Assembly: GCA_014155875.1 (NCBI GenBank)
Contig: JACEFZ010011703.1
Span: 62,001-126,000 of the forward strand
Direction: 5' to 3'
DNA length: 64,000 nt
From: Cepaea nemoralis
Lineage: Eukaryota; Mollusca; Gastropoda; Stylommatophora; Helicidae
Both the position numbers and the translations under genes were made by a program. This document shows, piece after piece, positions 33,060 to 43,620 of the stretch. The notes below the pieces were generated by a model, which saw only the letters and a program-made list of their open reading frames with translations, was not told where the DNA came from and did no database searches. Numbering within the stretch: the stretch's first letter is position 1; each line of letters starts with the position of its first letter.

Positions 33060-33605
33060 TAGAGCACGGCACAAACTCTATAGGGCCAGCAATGATTCCC
33101 TAGAGTCTCTGGAAAAATTTGCACTAGTGGTCTGAACAATGCGGTCCAAAAAAATGTTACTATTACAAGAGGGCTTTAAATGAAAAATTTCTCCCAATGA
33201 CGCTTTGAGTTGTCCAAACAGGTATAAATCACTTGGCGTTAGGTCTGTACAGGGGATGTAGTACACACTGAAAATGGAGATCTTGGATAGTTTCAACTGT
33301 TGCATGGACAGTATAGGGTTCGAGCATTGTCATGTTGCAAAAGGACACCTTTACTTAAAGTCCACGTTGTTTGGATTTGTTTGCAGTCGAAACTTCCAAC
33401 TCAACTCATACACTTGCTGGACTGACAGGCATGCATCACCATACTAGATCTTCATTCGCTGATGAATTTCTGTAGGTTTCACCCCTTCACTGATCCAAAA
33501 ATGGGTAACGGAACACTGCTCCTCTTTGGTGCATGTCAAAAATGGGGCAGCTATCTTTAATCTTTTCTTATGACTTCACCGTGTTCATCTGCACTGCGAT
33601 GTCAT
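33060..33605 (-). pseudogene. Mariner-like relic
   Basis: Minus strand reads PILTCTKEEQCSVTHFWIS-like N-terminal sequence near 33545-33500 and VKPTEIHQRMK. Then, with most of the middle missing, it reads DLTPSDLYLFGQLKASLGE (33240-33180) and a C-terminal end. Internal deletion; a long (TIR) end was not delimited. Confidence 0.65.
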
Positions 33606-33689
33606 GTGCTTAACACTCTTGACATCCTTAACAACAATATTGACAGGTTACAAGACAATGGCGTGGATATTGTAATTTCCATCATACTT

Positions 33690-34440
33690 TTAAGATTTTC
33701 ATTTGAAGCCTTCATAAGAAGAAAACATATTTCCTGTAACAACATATGGGTGTGAAACTTGGACATTTAAGAAATCAGTCCCGGGAAGGTTAACCCGGTC
33801 AACAAATGTCCGCAGAAGTCGGATGTGTCGGCCTAACGGCGCAAGAACGCAGCTCTGCTGTAAACAGGCACAACGCAATCACGTCCGAAAAAAAACTCCG
33901 GATGAACGAAGAAGAAGAAGAAGAAGAAATCAGTTAAAAAGCATATGTGCACCTTTGAATTTAAATAAGTGGTACAGAGAAGTACTAAATATGCATTGGA
34001 CAGAAAAGTATTAAAAATGCATTGGACAGAAAAGAGACCAAATAGATCTATGCAACAAGCACTCGGCAGTGAAGAGGTATATTAAATTGAAGAATCAACA
34101 TCAATGTACTCTGGACATTTTCACAATGCACCGTCACCCTCTTCAAAAGTCACATAAGAGTGCTAAAGAAGGTTGGTTATTAAGACATATAAAATTGAGG
34201 ATAATGAAATATTTCTGGGGAAGAACAAAGACATCAATATCTGGAAGAGATAATTATGGAGGGAAGCGTACTGGTGGAAAAGAAGAAGACCATATGGATG
34301 CAAGATGTGATGGATAATTTAAACATGACAGCAACAGACGAAGAATATCTGGCCTGTGATACAAAGGAATTTCAAAAGACTGTTTTGGGGGACAACTTCA
34401 GTCTATGGTGAAAACTTTGTCTATGGCAAGCCACTAGGTG
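33690..34440 (+). pseudogene. LINE reverse-transcriptase C-terminal relic split by the GAA-tailed retroposon
   Basis: The frame reads TYGCETWTFKKS before 33779 and KKSVKKHMC after 33927, then decays (KEGWLLRHIKLRIMKYF near 34170). The break point is duplicated as AAGAAATCAGT. Confidence 0.6.
33779..33927 (+). repeat. GAA-tailed short retroposon with 11-bp TSD
   Basis: Begins CCGGGAAGGTTAACCCGGTC, contains GCAGAAGTCGGATGTGTCGG and CAGCTCTGCTG (a hairpin), and ends CCGGATGAACGAAGAAGAAG. Flanked by AAGAAATCAGT (33768-33778 and after the tail). No tRNA-like head is evident. Copies: 18255 (-), 26835 (-), 27690, 35232 and 55509 (-). Confidence 0.85.
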
Positions 34441-34464
34441 TTGATGATGTTCAAATGTACTTAC

Positions 34465-34554
34465 GTTCATAGAAGCATTTGTATCAGCAATAGTCTCATC
34501 ATCTGTAGGGAACTGGTATATGTGGACTCCATTAGAGACCAGCTCGGACATCAG
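34465..34554 (-). CDS. Septin exon 7
   Basis: Residues 205-234, phase 0 on both sides: [19 protein letters not shown] then [11 protein letters not shown]. Acceptor CTCCCACAG, donor GTAAGTAC. The [12 protein letters not shown] motif is typical of SEPT6-group septins and lies between G4 and the septin unique element. Confidence 0.94.
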
Positions 34555-34774
34555 CTGTGGGAGTGACAAACCATTTACTGAGATAAATGATGCAGTCTCA
34601 ATTAGCTAAAGAAAGTGCACAACTGTCTTGTCTATATGTTGCACAGATGAATGCAACTATCAATTTCTATACTAGTGATTCAATCCATGCTGAACATGCC
34701 ACAACATCCAGATATTTATTAAGCTGATTAAAAATTAAAAATCAAGAGATTTTCAAGACAAGTATAGAAAGGCA

Positions 34775-34945
34775 GCTTGCTTGGCTAGCAAATCCATTAC
34801 ATGGAAAGTTTGAATTGAAAGCTCACTGTGTGAGCATCATCAAAGGTGGAATAAGCATCCCAGTGTCTACAAAATGGAATATTGCTTGGCTAGTGAATCC
34901 ATTATATGGAAAATCTGAATCGAAAGCTCACTGTGTGGACATCAC
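34775..34945. repeat. Tandem duplication, about 106-bp unit
   Basis: GCTTGGCTAGCAAATCCATT at about 34778 and GCTTGGCTAGTGAATCCATT at about 34884, each followed by GAAAGCTCACTGTGTG. Confidence 0.8.
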
Positions 34946-35231
34946 CTACAGACTGCATTATTCTGGTTACTGGAGGAACAGCCTGTGGTGAACAGAAGGC
35001 CCAATATAAGAAAGTGAGGCTAAGCAGCCATGTGCAGGACGTGACGATTCCTTGGATGAGCCCTATTTGTTGGCTCTGCAATTATGGAAGCATCCTTGGG
35101 GTGGGGAATGCCCATGTATGTCCCTGTCTTCCCTTGAGAGCTGACCACCATGTGTCCGGCAGTTCTAAACAGGCCAGCTGGGATGGAGGGATGAAGATGA
35201 CACCACAACATTGAGTGTGGAACATCCTACA

Positions 35232-35395
35232 AAACCCTGGGAAGGTTTATCCGGTCAACAAACGCTGAAGAAGTCAGATTTGTCGGCCAAAAGGTGCAAA
35301 TATCACAGCTCTGCTGTAAACAGGCACAAGGCATTTACGTCCAAAATAAAATTGTTGGATACTTAAAGAAGAGGGAGAAGAAGAAGAAAGGCAGC
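35232..35395 (+). repeat. GAA-tailed retroposon, second subtype
   Basis: CCTGGGAAGGTTTATCCGGT, GCTGAAGAAGTCAGATTTGT, GGTGCAAATATCACAGC and an AAGAAG-rich tail. This copy keeps CTGAAGAAG where the 33779 copy has CGCAGAAG. Confidence 0.75.
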
Positions 35396-35474
35396 GAGGA
35401 GCTAGATGTAATAGCACTGGCAGTCATGGACTGAAGTACAACCACCAGGGAATGATAAAAACGGACAGCCTTAC

Positions 35475-35592
35475 CTTTGTCTTAAACTTGGTCAGCTCAG
35501 TCTTGGTGATGGTGTCAGCTTTGGCAATAACTGGGATGATGTTGACCTTTGTGTCCATCTGTTTCATGGTCATCAGATCAAGGGCTTTCAAC
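35475..35592 (-). CDS. Septin exon 6 (G4 motif)
   Basis: Residues 165 (split serine) to 204: [43 protein letters not shown] at 188-191 is the septin G4 motif that reads the guanine base. Acceptor TTATTACAG, donor GTAAGG, phase 0 out. Confidence 0.95.
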
Positions 35593-35626
35593 CTGTAATA
35601 AACGGGACATTTCAAGTTCTATGTTA

Positions 35627-36140
35627 GTTAGTTAGTCGACAGATCATCCTCATTGCACATCGAACCTTTCAGTCCATAAGTGCTTGGACCCCCCTCCTCA
35701 GCAAATCCTGCAGCGTGTAGCGGCTAACAACACCAGTTGTGTGTTGGTTTATGAATTTTCTGTGGCTTCCTGCGTAATGTTCTTGTTTGGCCACACCGCT
35801 TTTAATTTGCTGTTCTCGCAGTCTGACCACGGTTGTAGGTTCAGTCATCACTTGGTTCTCACAAAAGTCTTACTTCTCGTAGAGCATTCAGAATGTCAGC
35901 CTGGTCCATGGCGCGTCCTGCCCTCCACAGTAGTCTTACCTATGAGCTTGTCAGCCCGCTCATTTCCTTGTACTCCCGAAAGCCCTGGCACGAAAATTAA
36001 ACTAATCTTTACCAGCCGAGACAGCTCCAGAGACAGCAACCACTCTCTTCAGATCCACCCCACCTCTATCCTCTTGAGCATGCTCATTGAGTCGCTAAGG
36101 AAACATACCCTTGTAAATGTCTGTGTCTCGAGCCATGTTT
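35627..36140 (-). pseudogene. LINE 3' end with RNase H relic, second copy
   Basis: Parallel to 19231-19720: minus strand starts near CTCGAGACACAGACATTTAC, has a PGHAGVQGNERADKLA-like segment at about 35990-35940 in broken frame, and ends in CTGTCGACTAACTAAC at 35627. Confidence 0.7.
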
Positions 36141-36174
36141 GATTTTCTATGGTCTACCATGTTAATGTTCTACC

Positions 36175-36640
36175 AAGTTCTATGTCATAATCAACAGATC
36201 TATTCTGGTTTGTTTTGCACCGACCAGTTTTGAGCATTCAGGGCAATAAGCAATGACATGATGGCAGTGGAGATAAGGGTGGTGGTGGAGATGTGGAGAG
36301 TGGTGGCGACTGAAAGGCAGTCGAGATGTGGAATTTTTAGAAGAATGCTGAGAGACAGAGACAAATGGTGAGAATATCGTTGACAGAGACAAATGGTGAG
36401 AAGAAAACACACGTCAACAAACTGACAGCCTCTGTCATTACTAGATCACTAATGTAAGCAATAAGACGAATAAAATGTATAAAGAGTAATGTTGAGAATT
36501 CCACACCAATACGTTGAGGCTACTGGTATTTTGTGTGCTAGTTTTATAGACCAATTGACACAGGATTTGTTCAATATCCCACACGATACCTTTGCTTCCC
36601 AGAACATTTTCTGGTGTTCATTTCTTTATCTTTTCCCCCC
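36175..36640. other. Intron sequence, nothing recognised
   Basis: A short imperfect direct repeat (GACAGAGACAAATGGTGAGAA, partly twice at 36353-36405) is the only structure seen. Confidence 0.4.
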
Positions 36641-36865
36641 GCTTTGAACTGAAGCATAATCTATACAAACTACTTCTAGTATCACTGGACTGAATTCTGC
36701 ATGTGGATTAGCTTTCCCTATTAACAGTGTCCCCCACCTTCAGGTGAACCCACTTCGAGTTCAGCTTGTAATTTATATCCTAAAGTCATGGATGAGAAGT
36801 CAACTTTGTGGTCTAACTATCCAGTCTAGGGGCTGAACCCCTTAGCTCGGCATCAGCATATGGTA
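36640..36865 (-). repeat. SINE family C, reverse orientation
   Basis: GCTTTGAACTGAAGCATAAT, CATGTGGATTAGCTTTCCC and AGGGGCTGAACCCCTTAGCT are the reverse complement of the family. Confidence 0.65.
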
Positions 36866-36996
36866 TCCATTTCACGCCAGGAGCCCAGGCCAGTTTAGAC
36901 AAGTGTTCCTCGATTGGGGATTCAAATGAATTACCACCAGGTACGTATGCAAGCTACCTTAGCTCTTAATATTTACAGATGAAAGTGTATACTTAC

Positions 36997-37137
36997 GAAT
37001 GGCCAGTCGGAGCAATGAAATACAGGCACGCATGGACTCTGGTGTCGTGGTAGGTGTGAAGCATTCTCTTGATCTTCAGCTCCTCGTGCAGATATGCATC
37101 AAATTGGGCATCGATGTAGTCGACGATGGGCTTCCAG
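36997..37137 (-). CDS. Septin exon 5
   Basis: Residues 118 (split serine) to 165: [47 protein letters not shown]. Acceptor GTGTTTCAG, donor [19 protein letters not shown] and the HDTR.H.CLYFI.PTGH block are invariant septin features. Begins with the AG|C serine that either alternative exon 4 can supply. Confidence 0.96.
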
Positions 37138-37739
37138 CTGAAACACACAGAATGTCTCTTTCAATGGTGCATACAAATAAAAACAAACATGGCATGGGTT
37201 CAGTTGGATAGGGATAGTTTTTGGGTGTAATTGAAGAAAGGACTGGAACATTGATGGTAACATAATTAACATTTAGTTTCAGTTCCTGGTGACTGAAGAA
37301 CATAGCAGGATGAATATTTGTCTGTGTCTGTCTGTATGTATCTATGTGTTTATGCATGTGTGCCTCTGTGTGTGTGTGCGCGCGTGCGCCTGACTACCTG
37401 TCTCATAACATGGTGATATGCATTATGTTCACAACTTTCATTTGAAAATGTTTTATTTTTAATGTAAATGTAACATGCACAATAGATAATTAATGTATGA
37501 AAGATGAGTGATTGGAAGGGCCGAATGAATATTAGACTGGCCTGTGTGCCCAATTTGGGAACCTTTGAAAATAAAGTTTCTTCGTTTGTTCTCTCTTTTA
37601 CATAGTAACAGTGTAACTTTATACCATATACAAAGCAAAATGAAACAGGCCTTTAACAAGCAGCTGACAATTAAAGATTGACCAGAAAAATTAGATATAG
37701 ACAGGCAAGATTTGGGTATGCTGTAAAGATAAAGTAGTG

Positions 37740-38440
37740 GGCCTAGTGACAACTGGCAAATATGGTGAGAAAATAGCAAGAGGAAGACAAAGAGATAAAT
37801 ACTTGGCTCAGCCTAATGGTTTAACCAGGACATGAACACAGACATGATCCAAGACTGTGATTGTGTTAGACGGCGAATATTGACTGCCTATGCCAGTGTT
37901 TCCCAACGTGGGGCCCACGCCCCACAGGGGGGCAATTTGACTGTTAAGGGGGGCAATTCGAAAATGGAAGAAATCGGCTGAATATAACAAAACGGGGAGA
38001 CTTGAGACTGAAGTTAACTAAATTAGAACCTGACATAAGATCTCTTTGCAGCAAGCATCAAGCGCAAGGATCTCACTAAATTTAAATAATAAATAATTAC
38101 TAATAATTAAAATAATATAGAAAAATCTTTCATTAAAATTATTTTGTACTTGAATTTCAGTTCTCCATTATATGTTTTGAAAATTTACTTACTGTGTTTT
38201 GCTCAATAATTACCTAGTGATTTCTTCCTAAAACCTATCATTCAAGTTTCTTTAGTGAACATTTCAATTTTTGAATATTAAAAATAATGTATATGTTGAG
38301 GGGGGGCATGGGGCGGGGGAGGGGGGCAATATGAATTTTAGAAAGGCTTAAGTGGGGCATGGTACAAAAAAGGTTGGGAAACACTGGCCTATGCTTAAAG
38401 CAGATGATGATGATCATGAGGGTAACTTGGGTTTCCTTAT
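37740..38440 (+). pseudogene. LINE C-terminal relic split by a hAT MITE
   Basis: The frame near 37740-37800 reads LVTTGKYGEKIARGRQRDKY, the arginine-rich block of the L1w-type LINEs, and the element resumes after 38394. Stops throughout. Confidence 0.5.
37894..38386. mobile_element. hAT-type MITE, 493 bp, with 8-bp TSD
   Basis: Begins CAGTGTTTCCCAACG and ends GGTTGGGAAACACTG. GCCTATGC occurs on both sides (37886-37893, 38387-38394). Contains G-rich blocks next to the ends (CCCCACAGGGGGG and GGGGGGGCATGGGG) and no coding sequence. Confidence 0.85.
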
Positions 38441-38699
38441 GCCACAATATTTGAAGATGAGGACAGAGCACGGATGAGAATGTCCCTAGTGCTGTGATGT
38501 CGGTTCTTGACCTCAACTACTCAATCCAATGTAACTCAACTCAACTCAATGCAACTCAACTCAACCTAACTCAACTCAATCCAACCCACAGTTTACACAA
38601 GGTTACACTGAAGGTAGTCCCCATGAATATTCTGCATGCTGGGCTGTGCAGTGTTAGGCCTTCACATATCCAAGGCTACTGCTTAATAAGTTTGGATGG

Positions 38700-38880
38700 C
38701 CCACTTCTTTCCGCCTAGACAACAGAAAATTCTAACGATTGTCTGGAACCCATTTGATGATCTTAGGGCAACCCCAGCCTACCCTCGTCAAATCAAATCA
38801 AGCTCCTACTGTTGGGAATTGAATCCGCACCGATCTTTTGACAGGCAAGAGCACTAACCACTCTGCCACTGCGACTCCAC
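38700..38880 (-). repeat. tRNA-headed SINE
   Basis: Minus strand: CAGTGGCAGAGTGGTTAGTG (A box region) and GGATTCAATTCCCAAC (B box region) at 38875-38815. Only the head and a short body are seen. Confidence 0.6.
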
Positions 38881-39595
38881 ATCTCATTACAATATCATAT
38901 TTAACAATTTCTCATGAAATTAATTTAAAATATCTGGAACCTGGAAAGTTTCCACAGAAATTAATTAATACAGACATTTATCCACATCTAAAAATGTCAG
39001 AACATGCTGATACTATTGAGATACCTTGACAACCTGATGTCACAATATTTACTCTTGATTTGCACTTTATCGCAGTGATAACAGAAACCATCTTATGCCA
39101 GAAACTGCTGTTCGATGGGCTATCATCAATTTTGCATCGGTAAAATACTGCACAATTACAGAAATTTCTGCTTGATGGGAGATCGGCAAGTTTTTATTGG
39201 TAAAATACTGCACAATTGCACAAGTTCCACATTGCTGAGCACAGAAACGCATGGATGAAATGCTGATGAAAATCCACACTTTATTCAACCTTCTCCTAGG
39301 AGAAACAGTTTTAAAGAAGTAGGGAGAAATTTTGAGAAATTTAAATTATAAAAAGTATAAGATTTTATGATAATATCAAAGCAGTTTAATAATAATTTTT
39401 TGTGTGTGTGGAAATCTTGAAAAGAAAATTCAACTGAAATGAACATAATCATTATTATTTTTTTTTAAATTAAATATCTAAATTAAAAATAAATAGTCAT
39501 TTGAAATATTGTGTATATTACTTTTAAAGTAATTCAATAAAGTCAGTCACATAAAGGCATGTACTAGGGAATATGTGTGCAAACAAACACATGCA
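38881..39595. other. AT-rich intron sequence
   Basis: A pair of similar blocks (GGTAAAATACTGCACAATT) at about 39138 and 39200 forms a short tandem duplication. Nothing else recognised. Confidence 0.4.
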
Positions 39596-39597
39596 TC

Positions 39598-39752
39598 ATG
39601 CTGTCTCCCTCTTTCTCTCTCTCTGTGCGTCACTCACTTGCTCTTTCACAGCACACACACACACTCACTCTCAAACACACTCTCTCTCTCACACAGAGAG
39701 AAAGAGAGAGAGATAGAAATAGAGATAGAGATAGAGATAGAGAGAGAGAGAT
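39598..39752. repeat. CT/CA-rich then GA-rich microsatellites in mirror
   Basis: Pyrimidine-rich CTCTCT and CACACA up to 39695, then AGAGAGAAAG and (GATAGA)n to 39752. The two halves can pair. Confidence 0.85.
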
Positions 39753-39834
39753 GTTAACAACAGAGCATAAAATAAAACAAATGTGTGACAACAATTAAAA
39801 CACCAAGTCACTGTCATGAAAACAGGCAGTATTG

Positions 39835-39985
39835 TTGCTAAGCGTGTCAAAAGTGTCCTGCAGGTGCCATCACGGTGCAGATGAACCATATAGCATCACA
39901 GTTGGAGTATAAAGATGGCTGCCTTATTAGTGGCGTGCAAAGAAGAGAAGTTTATTTGAGTAATGAAAGTGTTTTAACAGATCAG
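39835..39985 (+). pseudogene. Mariner-like relic, N-terminal scrap
   Basis: GATGGCTGCCTTATTAGTGG (MAALLV.CKEE frame) preceded by a mariner-like 5' UTR block also seen at 21160-21240. Confidence 0.45.
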
Positions 39986-39999
39986 AATTCTCCTGTCTT

Positions 40000-40235
40000 C
40001 ATCATCATGTGCCATGCCGGCAAGTGTGGGTGGTTATGTTTCGCCATCTCACACGATCACCAGAGTCATGAGTCAGCTCCATGTTCTTATCTCAACCATG
40101 CCATGTGGCCAAGCCATCCAGGTATTTACTTCTCTGCTGTCCCCTTATTCTCTTCCGCTCAATCTTGCCAGTTGTCTGCCAGTTGTCACCAAGTTCTCTA
40201 ATTTATTTCTTCGTATAACGTGTCCAAAAAATGCT
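40000..40235 (-). pseudogene. LINE C-terminal relic (family L1w)
   Basis: Minus-strand match to 46600-46765 and 16745-16985 (GGATGGCTTGGCCACATGGC, CGTTATACGAAGAAAT end). Confidence 0.6.
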
Positions 40236-40377
40236 TCTGTCCACGATGAAATCTGTCTCAGCTCATGCTGTACCACACAAATCACCATATGCTCTTCACT
40301 GACACTTTAAATGGATACATGGATACATGAAGTGTTAGAACCTTCACAATTTTAAGCCTGAGTGCATGAAGGAATAA

Positions 40378-40500
40378 ATGGCCAATATTTCCCTCCCATG
40401 GTGAATGTCAACTGCGGGCATCGAACCCTGCCCGACTGCAATCATGCCCCTGTTAGCGTAACACCCAAACTGCTAGCCCGCTGACCAAACACTTGCAGTC
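40378..40500 (-). repeat. tRNA-like SINE head
   Basis: Minus strand: GCGGGCTAGCAGTTTGGGTG and GCAGGGTTCGATGCCCGC have A- and B-box spacing. Confidence 0.55.
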
Positions 40501-40699
40501 ATGTTAACTCCTTCAACCCCTGATAGTTATTACAGGGTATTTGCAAAGTCACACTACACTTTGTATGTAGGTCAAATTTGAAAAATGAAGGACATGACGT
40601 CACCAAACAATGTGGCAACAAATTCATTAAATTAGTTATAACTAGTCACTACTATGGTCTACTGCTGTTTTGGAGAAGCTGGAAAAGTACCAATGAAGT

Positions 40700-40970
40700 A
40701 TTTATTATAACAGGTGTTGGAAATGTCCATCACAGGCACGTCTGTACACGTCTCTTCATAGTGTCAGGTACCTTCTGCAACGTGTCTATTGTTATCTTCA
40801 TTTGTGTTGACCACCATTTCAAAACTTGTTCAACCAAAAAAAATCTTTCTTTCGTTGATAACAATATTCTGTTTGGTGTGCAAAGAATTACATCAGCAGA
40901 CAAAGGCCATTCGCTGCATACTGCTTCACGATGGACAGTGCAGCACACGTTTTGAGACTTTACAAACACC
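40700..40970 (-). pseudogene. Possible transposase scrap
   Basis: A 79-codon minus-strand frame includes ILLSTKERFFLVEQVLKWW, similar to an HTH start seen in some animal transposases, in an old tandem of related fragments. Uncertain. Confidence 0.3.
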
Positions 40971-41324
40971 TTGTTCTTTAACCCATCCTGCCCTGGCTGT
41001 TACTTTACATAACTCTATCCTACTTGTTACTTTAATTTATTCTTAGTTATTTCTCCTCCTGACCCATGGTGCTATTATTTTAAAATCACAATGGCAATAG
41101 GTACTTATTGGTGTGTACAGCGTGTGAAAGATGCACATGATTGAGGACATAATACACAAGAAAATTAAAAGTGTTTGTTATTAAGCTTTCAAGCAATAAT
41201 ACGAAACAATTTTAACAACATAGGAAATATTGAATGATGAATATAGAAACATAATTTTACCAAAAATAACAATAGTTTTTGTTATGAAAGCTTAGTACAA
41301 TAATGGATAAATAAATAAAGTGGT

Positions 41325-41941
41325 TAGTTAGTTAGTCGTGGTTCCAACTTCACGGCAACGGGTCGTCCCCATATTGCTCCATTCCTGTGCCAGTGAATAT
41401 CACACAAAATGTTTCTCACTGCCCAATTTGAACAATGGAATAGACAGGAGTATTGGCAAGCCAACAGTCCACACAGGTACACTGTGCATAATGCCGCCGC
41501 CAGAATGCCAACACAAAAGTCCTCCAAGAAAAATACAGTTCATCGTCGATGGAAACAGCAGTCACCAGAAAGACTTCATTGACCCGGGTTTTATCCCATA
41601 TGGCTCGGTCTCTTTCCGCACAAAGAACGAACTGCGTAGCTCCAGCGGCGACTCCCATGAGTCACCTGAAAAATGCACTCGTGAGCCGAAAAGGCAAACC
41701 AGTCAATCCAGCAACAGCCGGCCGCCATCATTCCGCACATGCAGTTCACGCTACGAACAACTGCGGACAGATGTAAAAGCATTCCACGTGAACCTCACAG
41801 CTCACAATGTTGCGCCACGCACTCACTCAGTAGCAGGGCGACGGAACTATATCCTCCTTAGTCGCCTCTTACGACATGCATGGTAGGCAACAGTGTTACT
41901 ATTCTTTGCTCCCCTGTATGGGCCTCGGCAACACACGGGCG
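41325..41941 (-). mobile_element. Composite retroposon with 13-bp TSD
   Basis: Flanked by TAAATAAAGTGGT (41312-41324 and 41942-41954). On the minus strand it ends in a CTAACTAACTA tail, as does the RNase H LINE, and contains a block matching the 3' part of SINE family A (GGAAAGAGACCGAGCCATAT). A conserved block with GTCGTAAGAGGCGACTAAG lies near its 5' end. The open frames on both strands (up to 182 codons) lack domains. Confidence 0.7.
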
Positions 41942-42099
41942 TAAATAAAGTGGTATGGTTAGGTACTCATAACACAATCAAGAATATAGCGGGATCAAGC
42001 AGGTTCAAGAGGATATAAAACAGATAATAAGAGAATCAGAGAGCATTAGAACACTAGGAGTGGAAGTACACTTGTGGAGACTTGTCAATCACTGACAAA

Positions 42100-42655
42100 T
42101 AACTGTGAGGAAGGTTTTCAAATGATACTGCATGAAATTGAAATAAGGCTGTTAAATACTCAAATGACACTGCATGAAATAAGGCTGTCAACTACTAAAA
42201 TGACACTTTCTCTTTGCTGAAGGAAATAAGTCTATTTAACTACCAAATGACATAGCTGAAGGCTGTTTAACTATTCAAATGACACTGTCTGCTTGTTGAA
42301 GGAAATAAAGCTTTTAACTACCCAAATGACACTTCCTCTTTGTTGAAGGAAATGAGGCTAATAACTATTCAAATGACATTTTCTCTTTGCCGAAGGAGAT
42401 AAGGCTGTTAGCTATTCAAATGACACTTTCTCTTTGCTCAAGGAAATTATTAACTAATCAGATGACACTTTCTCTTTGATGATGGAAATAAGGCTGTTAG
42501 CTATTTAAGTGACACTTTCTCTTTGATGAAGGAAATAAGTCAATTAACTATTCAAATGACACATTCTCTCTGATGAAGGAAATAAGGTTAATAACCATCC
42601 AAATGACACTTTCTCTTTGATGAAGGAAATAAGGCTAATAACTATTCAAAGGAAA
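42100..42655. repeat. Minisatellite, unit about 47 bp, about 11 copies
   Basis: Unit around GAAGGAAATAAGGCTGTTAA, CTATTCAAATGACACTTTCT, CTTTG. Copies differ by scattered substitutions and small deletions. Confidence 0.9.
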
Positions 42656-42659
42656 GGTC

Positions 42660-43430
42660 AACCCCCAAGCTTGTCATGACCTAAGAGAGACAAAGACTGG
42701 CCGCCTACTCCTACATTTAGGTCTACAAATTATTACGGGCTTAGTACTTCACATACTCATGGTAGGATCCTGTTACGTGACTTATCCTTTGTACCATTCA
42801 AATAGCTGCAGACACTGGTTGCTTACTGTTAAGGTAGTGTTATTTTACATGACCCAAATATACGCCAATATTGATGTGAAGCTGTAAAGTTCATTCCATA
42901 ATTCTTCAGTGCAAATTAAGCCAGAAACTTAATGAATCTGAATGAGAACTTTGTGATGCAATCTGTGCAGGCAACAAACAAGCATGCTCTGTGCATGCAC
43001 AACTAAGATTATGCAGGTAAATGGGTATTAAGATCATAATGTGACAAGTCAGGGTCTAAGAAGTTAAGATGAAGGTAGGAGGAGGTATAAGTAATTACAG
43101 GCTGTGTAAGAGCTGCTCTTGGTGAACATCTTGAGATATGCCAGGCCGCAGAATCATGCCAGAAAGCTGAGCGGCTTACAGGCATGGCGCCAAACCACTT
43201 TTTGTTTGCAGTAAAGGATCACTTTCAATGCACACAGGTATCTCCATAAGAGCTTCAGCTTCCTCCTCTAGGAGAATCTCAGCACAGAGCACAAATCCCG
43301 CAGCAAACAGCAGAGTGGCTTAGAGGCATAGTATTTGTCTCTAGCTTGCAAAGATTTTACCTGAATCCGGTTAACGATCATTTTTATAAATGAGGAACCC
43401 AAAGATAGAAGAAGGTTGGCTACTAGAGAC
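42660..43430. other. Intron sequence, nothing recognised
   Basis: No domain, RNA gene or clear repeat unit seen by eye. Confidence 0.4.
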
Positions 43431-43435
43431 AATAA

Positions 43436-43616
43436 AACAAAGAAAACTGAAATATTTTGGTCACTTGAAATGTCATGAAAGTTTGGAGAGAACAATAATG
43501 GAAGGGTATATGCCCAGAAATGCTTCAGGTACTGATACGAGTAAATAGGCATATTCTTAAGCAAGTGAATCGATACAGTTATCTCGGCACAGTCATAACA
43601 TCTGATAGGAGATGCC
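43436..43616 (+). pseudogene. LINE relic, part 5' of the piggyBac insertion
   Basis: The frame reads EEGWLLETIKQRKLKYFGHL (matching 63250-63330) and then YSYLGTVITSDRRCL up to the TTAA. It continues at 46244. Confidence 0.6.
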
Positions 43617-43620
43617 TTAA

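Noticed and set aside
33779..33927. Confident hammerhead ribozyme in the GAA-tailed retroposon
   Set aside because: A CTGAAGA...GAAA core can be read in some copies, but stem II closes with an A-C mismatch and no cleavage-site strand is evident, so it is left as a question only.
35684..36142. 152-codon plus-strand frame
   Set aside because: Antisense of the RNase H LINE 3' end.
41338..41886. 182-codon plus-strand frame
   Set aside because: Lies within a retroposon with TSD and reads through SINE-derived sequence; no domain.
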